Shown here: positions 12,811 to 25,000 of the stretch, piece after piece
Position numbering within the stretch: position 1 is the first letter of the stretch
How the letters are laid out: each line of letters opens with the position of its first letter
Origin: Rhinopomastus cyanomelas
Taxonomy: Eukaryota > Chordata > Aves > Bucerotiformes > Rhinopomastidae
DNA: 64,000 bases
Reading direction: 5' to 3'
Assembly (NCBI GenBank): GCA_013400115.1
Contig: VXBP01008597.1
Span: forward strand, 868,001-932,000
Notes under the pieces: generated by a model
Told to the model about the DNA's origin: nothing
Database searches by the model: none
Seen by the model: the letters and a program-made list of their open reading frames with translations, nothing else
Translations under genes and position numbers: made by a program

Positions 12811-13947
12811 TGAAGTAACAAAGCACATACAGTCCTAATAAATTCAATTAATTCTTGGCCATACAGTATTGTGGAAGCCACTTTATAGATAAAAGAGTTG
12901 ATTAAGTAAGAGAGACTTCCAGGAATAAAAGCTAACTTCCAGTCAGTGCTGTTGTTTACACTTCATGCAATGCAGCTAGCAATTTAAACAGACAAAAAGG
13001 AAAGGGAAAAAGACAGCCTGAAAATCTGAATGCCATTGCCTGGAAAAACATCATGGTCTGTGTGTCAGTTCAGCTGGTCAGAAGTGATATTCTGCTCCTG
13101 GAAGCAGTTACATCTGGGAAAGATAGTGCTTATTTAAATGTGCAAATGTTCTTTAACAATTTCTTTCATTAAAGTATGCTTTAACATCGAAGTCAGACTT
13201 CCACTGAACTGGATCAGGTGCAGCCTGCAAATATGAAATGATGCTGCTAAACTGAGCTCCTTCCTGTATCGCGTGTGGCTTGTGACAGCAGGGACGCGTA
13301 TCTGTGACAGTGAGAAGGAAACCGCCGTGCGTTCACCAGAACGACAGCCAAGCTCGCATGTGCCAGTTGGCTGTTTCCCCAACTTTGGGGATGTTTGTAG
13401 TTCTTCGACATAACCACAGCATTCGCTCCCTTCATGTTCCTCTTAGTGAGACAGGAAAGTTACCTCTTGTCATTACTGGGAAAATTATGCTTCTTCTCAG
13501 AAAACTGCCGTTTCTAGAACAGTCCGTTGTTCGCTCTCTCTGATGAACTATATTAACACAGATTTCTTTATTGAACCCTTTGCTAACATGTTTTTCCCTG
13601 GTAAGAGTTTCTGTAGTTACTGGATGCCTTCTGCATGATTGGAGAAGGAGGAAGAAGCTGTTTGATTTGTGCATAAGCTCAGTGGCCCTCTCTCTTTCAT
13701 AAACTTTGGTGAATATTGCAAAAGAGTTTGACAGCAGCTGGTCCAGCTTTTGTGATAGAATGGTGAGAACTTTTGACTCAAGCTCCCAGCACTTAAATCC
13801 CAAATATTGACTATAACATGCAAGAGAGCAGATATCTTCATGTACCCATTGTAAACACCAGTAGTGAAATAAGCAGCTCTAGTCTCAATGGGAGTTTAGA
13901 ATTATTAGTGCCTTACAAAGAGACTGCATTGTTTCAAGATTTCAAGT
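12811..13947. other. Gene-free stretch
   Basis: An open frame of 123 codons on the minus strand (13432-13803) has no recognisable domain. No gene is called. Confidence 0.5.
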
Positions 13948-14128
13948 TTCAGAGCACTGGAAGGGGCTGCCCAGGGGGTCTGTGGAGTCTCCTTCTCTGG
14001 AGAGGTTTGGAGCCCTCCTGGACATGTTCCTGTGCAACTTGATCTGGGGCATCCTCCTGTGGCAGGGGGATTGGACTGGATGATCTTTCAAGGTCCCTCC
14101 CAAGACCTCGTGTTCTGTGATTCTGTGA
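13948..14128 (+). mobile_element. CR1 3'-end fragment
   Basis: Sense CR1 from 'cagagcactggaaggggctg' to the tail 'gttctgtgattctgtgaag'. 5'-truncated. Confidence 0.94.
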
Positions 14129-15751
14129 AGACAGCATTGCGTTGTACCATAAAAATGTCCCTATCATTAAATTATCCGCTGATAGCGATTAAAAAGTCTT
14201 CACTGCCATCAAGTCAGGCATGCACCCACTCACCTCACTTTACTTCTTAACCATATACAGCTGCAGACTGGATTTTGCTGGGTAAAAAATAAACCAGAGA
14301 TGCAAGAAGATAAGCAGTTGGCTTCCTGGTCTCCCTGTTTAATTACGTTTGTAGGGGAGATAAGTCATGCATGGATCCAAAGGAAAGCACAAATGCAATT
14401 CCACTCATGGCATTCAGTTGCACTTCAACAAAACAGCAGCATGTGGGGTAGAGAGGTTCCAATCCTGTGTGCACCACTGTGGCTGTACATGGTACATGAG
14501 AACAGTGGTACTGACACAGCACAAAGCACATCGTAGCCTAGACGGGATGACTTTCACTTGAATTTAATGAGGCAGTAGTCATAATGAAAGACAAATTAAA
14601 TCACAACTTGCTTATTAATCTCCATTCGGAAAAGAGTATTAGTGCTGCAATGAGTCTCTGTGTTGCAGCTAACTGACCGAGACGATACAGCATGCTCTGG
14701 TGGTTGATCCTAAAAAGTGGTAGAAAAAGCCTTAAAACCACTTTATCCTGTCAAACACACGGCAACGGCAAAAGAATTTCATTTCAGACACAGGTACTCT
14801 GGTAGCTCTCAAGCAGTGCAGCACTGCATTAGTAGCGACAGCAAGACTGAAGCGTTGCAGTGTTACAGGTCCAGAACAAAAGACTCTACTAGTGTAAGTA
14901 AGCTCATTCAGGCCAGGAACTCTATAGAAAAATATATTTAAATTACTTCACAACAATGAATCGAGTGAGAAATCTAATCCAAAGAGGACAAAGATTTCCT
15001 TTCATAAGGAGTATTAATATTGCATCACTGACGATGATTTCGTATTCAAAATAATTTCATGCCAGCACAAAATCTTCAGAGGGAGAGAAGTATCATAAGT
15101 ACCCAATTTATTGCCTTATCCGAGCATTGCGGGCCATGCACGTGACTCAGGCTGTCCATCAGTCTGGAGGAACTGTTGCAGCAATACTGTGCCATCTCTG
15201 CGTGCTCTTTTTTCACCTCTCCAGTGACCCTTAGTAATTAATTACAACTTACTGCCATAAAACATGAGCTTGGGTTAAGCAACTCAAATGCTGACCTGCA
15301 GAAATCCTAAAAAGGCAAAGCAGGGCCCCTCAGGGCAGACTTTCATGCCACTGGAGCCCAAAGTAAGTGATTACATGTATGACTGTGAACCCACCATCTG
15401 ATATGACCTTGTCCTTTCTCTTTTCAGGTGAGATGAAGGAACTCCTTGCTCCTACAGTCATAGGCTTGTGCCAGGCAGGAGCCCTGGCACTGGTCATCTC
15501 CTAACAAGTGCAAGAATTCATCCCAAGGGGATAAAATGGCTGAGCAAGGACGTAGTATCACTTCTCCCAGTCCTGTTATCGTTAGCCCTCTTCCATACCA
15601 TTAGAATGGAACCATCAACCCCTGTATCTAGCCACATGGCCAGATGTCACACAATTGAATAAGAAAATAAATATGGATACCAGATGATTTGGGGCAGCTA
15701 GGTGGAAGGGAGACAGGAGAAAATGCAATATAGACCTTACAATTTCAAGTA
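14129..15751. other. Downstream flank / probable 3' UTR of SLC17A8
   Basis: Lies 3' of the SLC17A8 stop codon on the minus strand. No other exon is visible. The end of the transcript cannot be fixed from sequence alone; one candidate poly(A) signal is listed at 15107. Confidence 0.5.
15107..15112 (-). terminator. Candidate poly(A) signal for SLC17A8
   Basis: AATAAA on the minus strand, about 640 bp past the stop codon. Chosen only for its position; other hexamers further downstream are possible. Confidence 0.3.
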
Positions 15752-16090
15752 TTATGATGAATCTTGAAAATTTCCATTTTCATAGTGGTAAGAAGTCTGT
15801 TCTTCCATGTCTTGAGTTCCTTGCTTTTGCTTTCTCCATTCCCTTCTTTGTACTTCACTGTTTTGATTAGTAGCACCATATGTTTTCTTTGGGCTTACAA
15901 AAGTTTCATTGTTCATCTCTGTTTCTTCAGCTAGTTCATCGTGATCAATTATGCCACACTTGTCTTCACTGAGGTTTTCAGGGTCAGCCCATTCCTGCTT
16001 CTCCCCGGAAGCAAAGATGGCATAGAATATCACTCCGCTGTAATGCACCAGCGCTGCGATCAGGAAGACATTCTGCCATTCTTCCCGAGT
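15752..16090 (-). CDS. SLC17A8: SLC17A8 coding exon 12 (last)
   Basis: Starts after a 'ctttcag' acceptor with TREEWQNVFLIAALVHYSGV (residues 476 on, last membrane segment), followed by the cytosolic C-terminal tail with ADPENLSEDKCGIIDHDELA and SYGAT-like TYGAT. Ends at TAA (15752-15754) after NFQDSS. The dileucine-free acidic tail matches VGLUT3 rather than VGLUT1/2. Confidence 0.97.
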   Translation of the reverse strand, partial: TREEWQNVFLIAALVHYSGVIFYAIFASGEKQEWADPENLSEDKCGIIDHDELAEETEMNNETFVSPKKTYGATNQNSEVQRREWRKQKQGTQDMEEQTSYHYENGNFQDSS

Positions 16091-19000
16091 CTGAAAGAAT
16101 GGTGAAGGGCTCATTAAGGTTGCAGTTAAAAATTATCACTCTTTGCCCACGAGTGAGCACATACTGAACAATGGCGGCTGTTGGATTCCGTGCGTTACAC
16201 ACAGAACAATTCACGAGTCATTGCGAAGTGGTGGGTTTTTTCATCACAACAGCTAATAAAATAAAACATGAGGTTTTTTTCTCACAGTGAAATTTCTTTC
16301 TTGCATGGAGATGGAAATGTGGGGATTACTCTAAGCTAATCTTATTGTACAGTATTTACGCTTTAGGAACCCTATCAGACACGTGCTGCAGAAGATTTTC
16401 TCAAGCCCTGCAAGTATCACCTAGCAGTATGGAGACATTGCAGAGACTCAGCCTCAGCTAGTATAAAATATCTCCCTATACAGATAGTTTATAATAGTAA
16501 ATAATCTGTCCCCATGGTATTTTAAAACTGAATGCCTAAAACTAGTCACATCAGAAAACAGCTTCACAGATCAATGAAGGAATGGAGTTCCCAGGAAGCT
16601 TCTAAATGTCTAAATGATCTAAACTTTTGTTGCATTGCCTGATCCTTTTGCTAGAAAATGTGAGGAAATGTTACCTTATGTTTTGTCATTGCACCGACGA
16701 TGAGCGGGCACACCATGCCTGACAGCGTCCCCACACCATTGGAGATCCCCATCAGAATGCTGGCATAACGCGGGGCTATGTCCAAGTGATTCACGTTGAA
16801 TCCTGCAACAAACGAGAGACAACAGCCAGCTGTACCACTTTGCACTACTGTGCCAACAAGGCTTTCAACAGCTGCTCTGGCTGAAGAAGCCTCTAAAAGT
16901 CAGGAAACCCCACGACCATGTATATCAGAAAGAATGGTGGTATCTCCAGATCTCAGTCTGATGGCCATGCTCCTCTTGATGCATCCAGGAACATCACTGG
17001 CCTTCTGGTCCACAAGGGCACATACCAGGATTGTGGTCAACTTGTCCACAAGCAAGGATGCTGGATTCCAAGTCATTGGGATTCAATACAGTGAAGAGTT
17101 TGAGTGCTGGGGAAATCCCATAATAAGAATGTGTTTTTAATAGAATAGAAATGGTCTGCTATGCAAGCGCCTCACGGCTGGGTGGCAAAACTGCTGCCCA
17201 TCTGCATAATCCTGAAACAACTAAAGACCAGCCGTTACTTTGCTGATCATTTTTGCTCAGTAGAAAATATCTTCTTAGCAGTCTGCGAGCTAATGGCCTT
17301 TCATCTTCACAGCAAAGGTGTTTTTTAAATAAGTATGGTACTGGGAGAGCTACAAAAGCCAGTCTGAGACTGGTGAGACGGAAGAAACAGCTGTTCTGGA
17401 GAAGGGCTGGTTTGAGGGCAGAGCAGAGAGAGCACTTCTCTAGAAAGCAGAAATTGGAAGCAGGTTTGAAGCTAACACCCTTTGAGCAACTATTCTCTCA
17501 AGAGTCTTTCTCTCTCTCCTTTCAAAGATACTGTTTATAGAAGAAGAAAAGACAGCTGAAAATGTGAAACATATCAGCAAAGAGCATCATCACAAAGCTG
17601 ATGTAGACTGGAATCAGCGTCTTTCAAAGCTTCTTGTCCTGCGTGCAACGTGTTGCAGTGCTTTAGCTGATACTGAAGTTCATTTTGTATAATACAGGAA
17701 GAAATAGGGAACGTCCCACAAACAGGCAGGCTAAAAGCAAACAGAAGAACTGAAATGGTGACAGTGACAGCAGTGAGGCTAATAACATCCCTTTTGTGAC
17801 TAGTAGTAAAAAATGATTAATAATAATTCTTACCTGAAATTGCAAAGCCGCTGAAACCCACAGCTAACACCAGGAAGGAAATAGCCACACCTTTTGTATG
17901 AGAATAGCCAACCACCAAAAGCAGGGTTGCTTCCATCCCAAAGCCTCCAAAGGAAACACATGGGAATGTTACAATTAAATTCCTGTTGGTCCAGAGACAC
18001 TAATAAGTTCAAACCAGAAGAGCTACTGAAAATGAGACAAAGTTCTTTTGTGACTTCTTGAAGATAGCTTAGCAGCGTTGTGGATTTGCAGAAATACTCG
18101 AACATGCTCTCTCCTCATTGCTGGAGACGTTAACTCACTCAGTGCTACAGGGAACCAAGGAGAAAGTTCCTCTGCAAAGTATCAAAATATTCACAAAAAA
18201 TATCAAAAACAAGATAAGGAAGGGAGAAAAACACTTCTTGCCTTCAATTTCTCATGGTTCTACTGATGTGAAATGTTCTTGACAAATGGTGATGAAGAGG
18301 GTTTGTCAGACAAGTGTGTCACCAGCACAGTGGGGCATCCCTGAGCATCACAAGGAACTTTCAGTCTCTGTGACTACTGCAAATTACTGTTTTCTACTCA
18401 GTAACATTGCAAGCTTTCTGTTAAACTGTTTTGAGTCACATTGTAAATGCGCCCTGAAAATACAATGAATCTGAGAATCCTGTGTGAAGATGCGCAGCCG
18501 TGCGCATGGCGTCTCTGACTGCAGTGTCTCTATTTCAGGCAGCCTGTGCCCTCCACAACTAATGTAAGCCAGGAGCTGGCAGTGGAGACTGACTCTGCAG
18601 GCAGTCTGGCTTGGAAGTTTTACTCTAATTTATTGTCTTCCTTACATGTAGATGTCATAGTCACTGAATTGGAAATCAATTATTTTCTGCTGAGTCAAAA
18701 CGATCCTGTCTGTCCATTTCTCCTACACAGCCCTTCCAGTCTAAACTGGCCACTTTCCCTTCTCATTATGAATTAGGAATCTTGCCTTGTCTCTTTTTAA
18801 AAGCATGCTTATACGAGGAAGGATTTATACCATGAGAGCATCTAACACCAGGTCTCCATTAAATGTTTTAGATGACCCAGCTGCAAATAGAATCTGGACT
18901 AACTTGTCTCTTGTTACAAATGAGCATGGACCCAGCGATGATACCTGCATCAGCTGCAGCACACAAACGTGATAGCATATCAAACATTCAGAATCTAATA

Positions 19001-22000
19001 GTACCTCCACAATTCATGACCTTCCTTACAGTGGTCGTGGTTAAAATCTTCCTGCTTCGTAAGAAGTCAGCTAGCTGCCCTCCAATGGGTACGATGATCG
19101 TCATGACCATGTGAGGAACCGCTGACAAAAGGCCAACCTAAAAGTAGATGAATGAGTGCTTACTGCAGGATTTCGGGGGAAGAGGATGGAATCTATACTC
19201 TTTCTTGTCCTCTTCCAGACTACACATCCTCCCCACCTCCCCTCCACTGGACACGTTTTTATCCTGGATCCTCGTGTGGGAAGATTGTAGACCTTTTCCC
19301 CAACAGAATCTGCACCTAAGACCTGAATGACCTTAGGATGGAGGCTACCCAACCCCTCCTGCCAATCTGCGCAAGTGCTCAGTCACTCACAGAGAAAAAA
19401 GTATTTCCTGATGCTCGTTGTTTCTGGTCCTGTCACTGGAGACTGCTAAAAAGAGCCTGGCTCTGTCTTCTTTGCACTCTCCCTTCAGGTATTAGTATAC
19501 TTTGAGGAGATGCCCCCAAGCCTTTTCTTCTCCAGATTAAATAGTCCCGGTTCTCAGCCTTTCCTCATATCAATGTAATAATTTTTGAGGACCTCCAGTG
19601 GACTTTCTTCAGCATGTCTCTTGTACTAAGGAGCCCATTCCTGGGTAGAGGACTCCAGGTATAGCCTCATCAGTGCTGTGTGTAAGGGGAAAGATCACTT
19701 TCTCTACCTTATAGCAATATTTGGCCTAATGCAGTTCAGGATGCCATTCACCTTCTTGGCTTCAAGGGCACGCTGCTGGACCCTGTTCAAACTGCTGTCC
19801 GCCAGGACCTCTAGCTCCCTGTTTGCAAAGCTGCTTTCCAGCCGTGTGGCACTGCAATTTGTATTGGTCCATGAGTTGGTTACTCCACAGGTGCAGGACT
19901 TAGCACTTCACTTTGCTGAATTTCATGAGGTTCCTGTCAGCAGATTTATCCAGCTTGTCAAGGTCCTTCTGGATGGCAGCATAAACCTCTGGTTCACTAC
20001 TTTCCCCTTGTCTACCAGGCGAGTCATTTGGTCATATTAGTTTATCGTGTTGGTCAAGCGTGCCTTCCCAGTGGTGAATTTTCTTCCAAAGGGTCATTAT
20101 TGTTTCTGTTAACTCTGGTACTTTTCCCAGACACGCAGAAAGACCATTGTGTTCAGTTTTAGTGATGAACATGTCACCTTCCAAAAACCTTTCCTTGAAT
20201 AAGCTTAGTGAGGCATCCGAGTTTATTTTCTAGGATGTGCAACCTCCTTGCATTGACACTGAGTCAGTTTCACAGTTGTTTGTAACTACTGAGGTACACC
20301 GAGATGTGACTCTATCACTTAGGAAAGGCTATTCCAAAGAAACAGACCTGTTCTGTCTTAATAACCCTGTTCTTCATCTCTGTGCTGCTCTTGGCATCAG
20401 TGTGCCATGGCTACTGTGATAGACCTTCAGGGCCTGGGGTCACCGGTGCTCCCAGAGCACGGGGGTAATGATGCTGCTTCATATCTGTTTGCAGGGTTAC
20501 ACCTGTTTGGAAGAAATTACAATGCAGCAAGTAGACGTTTTGTGTAAGGAATGTTGGAGAAAGTTCTCTGGAGCAAATACTCTGGTTCTCACCTAATTAG
20601 CCTTGCGGTTTTCACTGCTTTTAATCAACACTGGAATTGTTTTTAACTAATCTGAACAAACCAGCAGTTCAGTTCTTTCCTTTTGCTAATAGTGTGATGC
20701 AGGCAAGATTTTATTTCCACCAGATCAGCAGAAGTATGTAATCCCAACCACTGTGAATCATCTACCGCAACGACTCCAGAGATCTGGGGATCTTCAAGCA
20801 CTCTGCCCCTCTCAGGGTGAGCTCTGAAACTCCCTGATTGCTTGCAGAAATTTACCTTGCTTATTGCAAACCCAAAGACTTCTTCAAAGTAAGCAGGCTG
20901 ACTTATAAGGAGCAAATAGAAGGTCCAGCTTCTGCAAAAATTTGCCACAATGATTGCGTAAACTGGCATTGACGTAAAAAATCTCTTCCAAGGAGTACTA
21001 AACTTCTAGAAAAAGAGAAAACAACAAATGTAAGGCGGTTTTGGATCGGGAGAAGGCAGAATCAGGAGCCCAGTATCTTTTAATTTCAAAACTACCCAGT
21101 ACAGTGCATCCAATTCACACTGCAAATTGCTTATGATAGCTCCTGTATTGGCAGCAAAACAAAGTGTAGAAACTTCCTTAAAATAGTTGGGATTTTTAAA
21201 TTACTACTGCACCGCTATTGCTCTAGTTACTAAAATCACGCAAGGTCTTCTGCAGCATTGCTCTTGGGATAACAGGATCAATAACAGAATCAAAGAGAAC
21301 TAGAGGAATCATAGAATCATTAGGGATGGGAAGGGACCTCGAAAGATCATCTAGTCCAATCCCCCTGCCTGAGCAGGACCACCTAGACCAAGTCGTGCAG
21401 GAACATGTCCAGGCGGGTAGTTTTAAGTGTCTAGAATCTCCCAGGATGCTCTCAGAGAGACTCTTAAGACAGTGAGCAGAGGAGGTGTGAGGGTGCACAG
21501 GGCAGAAAACCTACCCCTAAATTTTCAGAATTTCAAGAAGTCTTAAAAAGAACTTAGAAAGCAGCTGGATAATTTCATATCTGTGGCCGGTTTTTGTTAT
21601 TTAGTTATTTCCATTAATAGTTTAGAGACCAAATGTGACAATTACTCAAGAACAGGAGATCCCAGTGTGCTGTTTCTTCTTTCTCCCCTCTCCTTCCCTT
21701 CTCTAGGTTGGGAGGGTCTACAAGCTGAGAGGTAAAACATCACTATGTGTTTTGCCTGTAGCTGAACTTGTCCTCTCCAGCAGATTGAGCCTCATCCTGT
21801 AATTTTCAAATATTTTTCCTAAAAGGAAAAATCCCTAAACATCTAAACATCAACTTGCCATTCTGCTGCTCTTACATGGTTGATAGTATCCAGTCAGCCA
21901 CATGTTCGCTTGTACAAAGTGCTCAGGAAAGAGCCCCCAGGAAAGCATTTTCTACTTACATTTAGGGTAGCTGGGCTGGTTCCTTCCCCAATACTTGTTT

Positions 22001-25000
22001 CTATGTATATCTTCTCTTCACTGGTTATGGTTGGATGTGCAGCAGGGCTCTCATAGGCATGAAGCAGCCAGAACATGTACCAAACAATCCCAAACATTCC
22101 TGCAGAGGCAGGCAAAGCAGAGCTTGATTTTAAAGCAAATACAGTCATACTGCAGGCCTTGAAGTTTGTTTCAAGAGCCAGTTAAATCAAATGTGCATAG
22201 AAAATATCCCCAGGGAAGTAAGAAAACATGATAAAATGGGATCACTGTGTGTGCTCTGTGCCCCCTTGCAAAGCACTTGGCGTTTTGTCACTTGCATTAC
22301 ACGACATGCATGGGGCAGAGGAAAGGCAGAAGCAAGGCTTCACCTGGGGAGCAGCAAAAGCAGACTGCTGGCAACCAGTCTCAGTCTGCACAAAAGAACC
22401 TCACAATCGGACTGACATGTGTCTCCAGAGAAAGCACATCGCTAAGGTGGGTTGCTGGTGTGCCAGCCACATTTGAAACAGCTCTGTCATGTACCATAAG
22501 GGGAAAGACAAGGCAGGGCAGCACAGCCACAGGGTCATCCTTTTGTGATGGTGACACTGTGCCCTGCTTTGGCCATGAGCGGGCAATGTGCAGCAGATGT
22601 CTCAGGGCAGAAGGTTTCAGAGGCGTTCAGCCCCGCGTCGGCAGCATGTGCTGGACCATTCCCTGCCAGTGTGTGCTCCTGGACAGGTATCAGCTGCGCG
22701 TTTGTGCTACAGAGCAACCTTTGCAACTGCATTCACCCCTTTCATCAAGTGATGATGGGCTGTAGCCCAGCCATTACCACTTTAAAACTGATTATTGCAA
22801 AACACAAGCTTTCAGAAGCTGCAAAAAGTAGGGAATAGATTTGGATACCCATTTGCAACATCTTCATTCCCCAAAATAGCTTTGAGCCTGACTTGTTATA
22901 CAGGTTTAGCAAACCTTCTGGCAGTACCAGTCTAGTCAAAGATCCTTTATGTTAAGCAACTCACCATAAATATAGAAGACAGATGACCATCCTATATATT
23001 GTACCAACACTCCTGCCAGTGGCATGGCAACCACTGCACCTGCATAGGACCCTGAAGAGCAAAAAGGATTAGGAAAACACGTTAGTTAATGACAGGTGAG
23101 CCCCGATTGAAGTGCAAATAACTCAGGCAGGTGCTGGGGGGGGCAAAGCTGGAGCAACATCTCTGGCTGATTGGCACTATTCTTTCGTGTGATTGTGGGA
23201 AGTGGGATGGCAGGGGTTTGAGGACCCGTGCTCTAGACCCACAATCCCATACCTGCTGCTAGTGAAGAGGGCATTTGGACCAACCTTGAGTGTGTTCAAC
23301 CATGTTCGGTTCTTATCAGCTCATACAGCATGAACAAAGAGCTGGGATAAATAGGCAAAGGTTGACAGGGGATTAAAAAAAAGGCCTGTGCCAAGGTTTC
23401 TCCTTGGGAAATACATAATCCTGCTGAAATGTATTTGTGGGTGACTTGTAGGAAGAGATGAGTATGTAGGTGCTTGAGAAGAAGTTCCATTAAGATCCCT
23501 ATGGAGAACTCATGAAATCTGGGCACTTGGGTTCAATGCAAGACAGTGGTTTCATGTGCAAGAAGTGCTGCTTTGCATTATTCAAAGGAAATGAGATCCT
23601 AGTAGTGTTGAGAGTCTAATATTCTCTGCTAATGAACGTTTGGTAAGGCTTTTCTCATGAGCAAGTACTTCTCTGCAATGGCTCGCAGTGACCTTTCTCC
23701 ACCACCTCTGTGTAATTCATTTTTCCTACAGCAATAGCAGAGCCCCAGGTAAGAATATGGTTAGAGAAACCAGGAGCCTGGTTAACATGGGGTTTCCTAA
23801 TTTTTGCACTGTTCCTGTGCACCTTTTGAGCACAAAGATTGGTGATCTGTAGCTAGTAAAATGGGCACTGGTCTGCAGGATGGATCTTCCTCTACCTGGT
23901 ACTAGGATTTAAGGGAAAGAGGAGTGGAGGGGCCTTTCATTTAATCTGCTCTTCTACAGAAAAAACACTTCAACGCTCACTACATCCTGGAGTCATCTGT
24001 AGCAAAAATAAAATGGCCATAATGTGAAAAGCTGTTTTTTCTTCAGTTTCATTTCTCCTTTTGACTTTCTTATCTATTTTACTGCTGTGTTTTTCATCAC
24101 AGACTAAGTTCCACTGCTGTTGGACTGGCTGCTTTTCCATCTGATTTTTGAGCTTTCTATTACATATTCTCACACAGACCTTCATCTCCAGTTGGCTTTA
24201 CACCATTCTGCAGTTGGCTTCACATATTGTTTTCTCTTCCACCTTTCTCTACAGCTTTTGAAACTACAGCAGAACTGTTCCTGCTCTGCACTCTTCACAT
24301 CTGAACTTCTTAGGGTAAAAAAGCAGAGGGAGCACAACTGGATTATGACTTGCGGTCCTTACAGTTTGCCATCTATCTAAATCCAGCCAGGAGCTGGTAA
24401 GGACATGCTAGCATCCAGTGCAGTTAACATCTAACTGAAGATCACAGGGCAGGAGAGTCTATAAGAAGGGGACAGCTCTAACTGGACCTGGGAAATGGTC
24501 AGACTCACAGTAGTCTTTTCTGGCAAGATACTGTGGTACCACAGTGGGGCAAAAACTGCTACCTGGAGGAATTAAAACTAGAAAAAATGACAGGGTTTGA
24601 TTTCTCCCATCTCTCCCCTGGGTTCCTCCCTGCAAAGTCTTCTGAAATCTCCCACTAGCCATCTTCCAGAAGGCCAGCTGTCAGCACTAGAAGAGGAACC
24701 AGAGAAGAGAGCAAAGTATGAGCCTGATCACAGTGCAAAACAGAGTGAGATGGCACAGACAGTGACAAGTTGCATCGCCTCCACAGCAGTGTGTTGAGCA
24801 GCCAACCTAAAGTGCTCTAAAGGTTCAGTTCAATAGGTGTAACTGATGGAATCCCTTCATCTTGAGTAAATCATAGAATCATTAGGGATTGGAAGGGATC
24901 ATCNCAGTCTTTTCTGGCAAGATACTGTGGTACCAGAGTGGGGCAAAAACTGCTATCTGGAGGAATTAAAACTAGAAAAAACTGATTTTCTCCTCTTCCA

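Noticed and set aside
1..15751. NR1H4 exons expected downstream of SLC17A8 by synteny
   Set aside because: No nuclear-receptor DNA-binding or ligand-binding exon was found in either strand; the gene probably lies beyond the left edge.
22247..22765. 172-codon open frame on the plus strand inside SLC17A8 intron 6
   Set aside because: No recognisable domain, overlapped by long frames in other phases, antisense to a well-defined intron. It looks like chance in GC-richer sequence.
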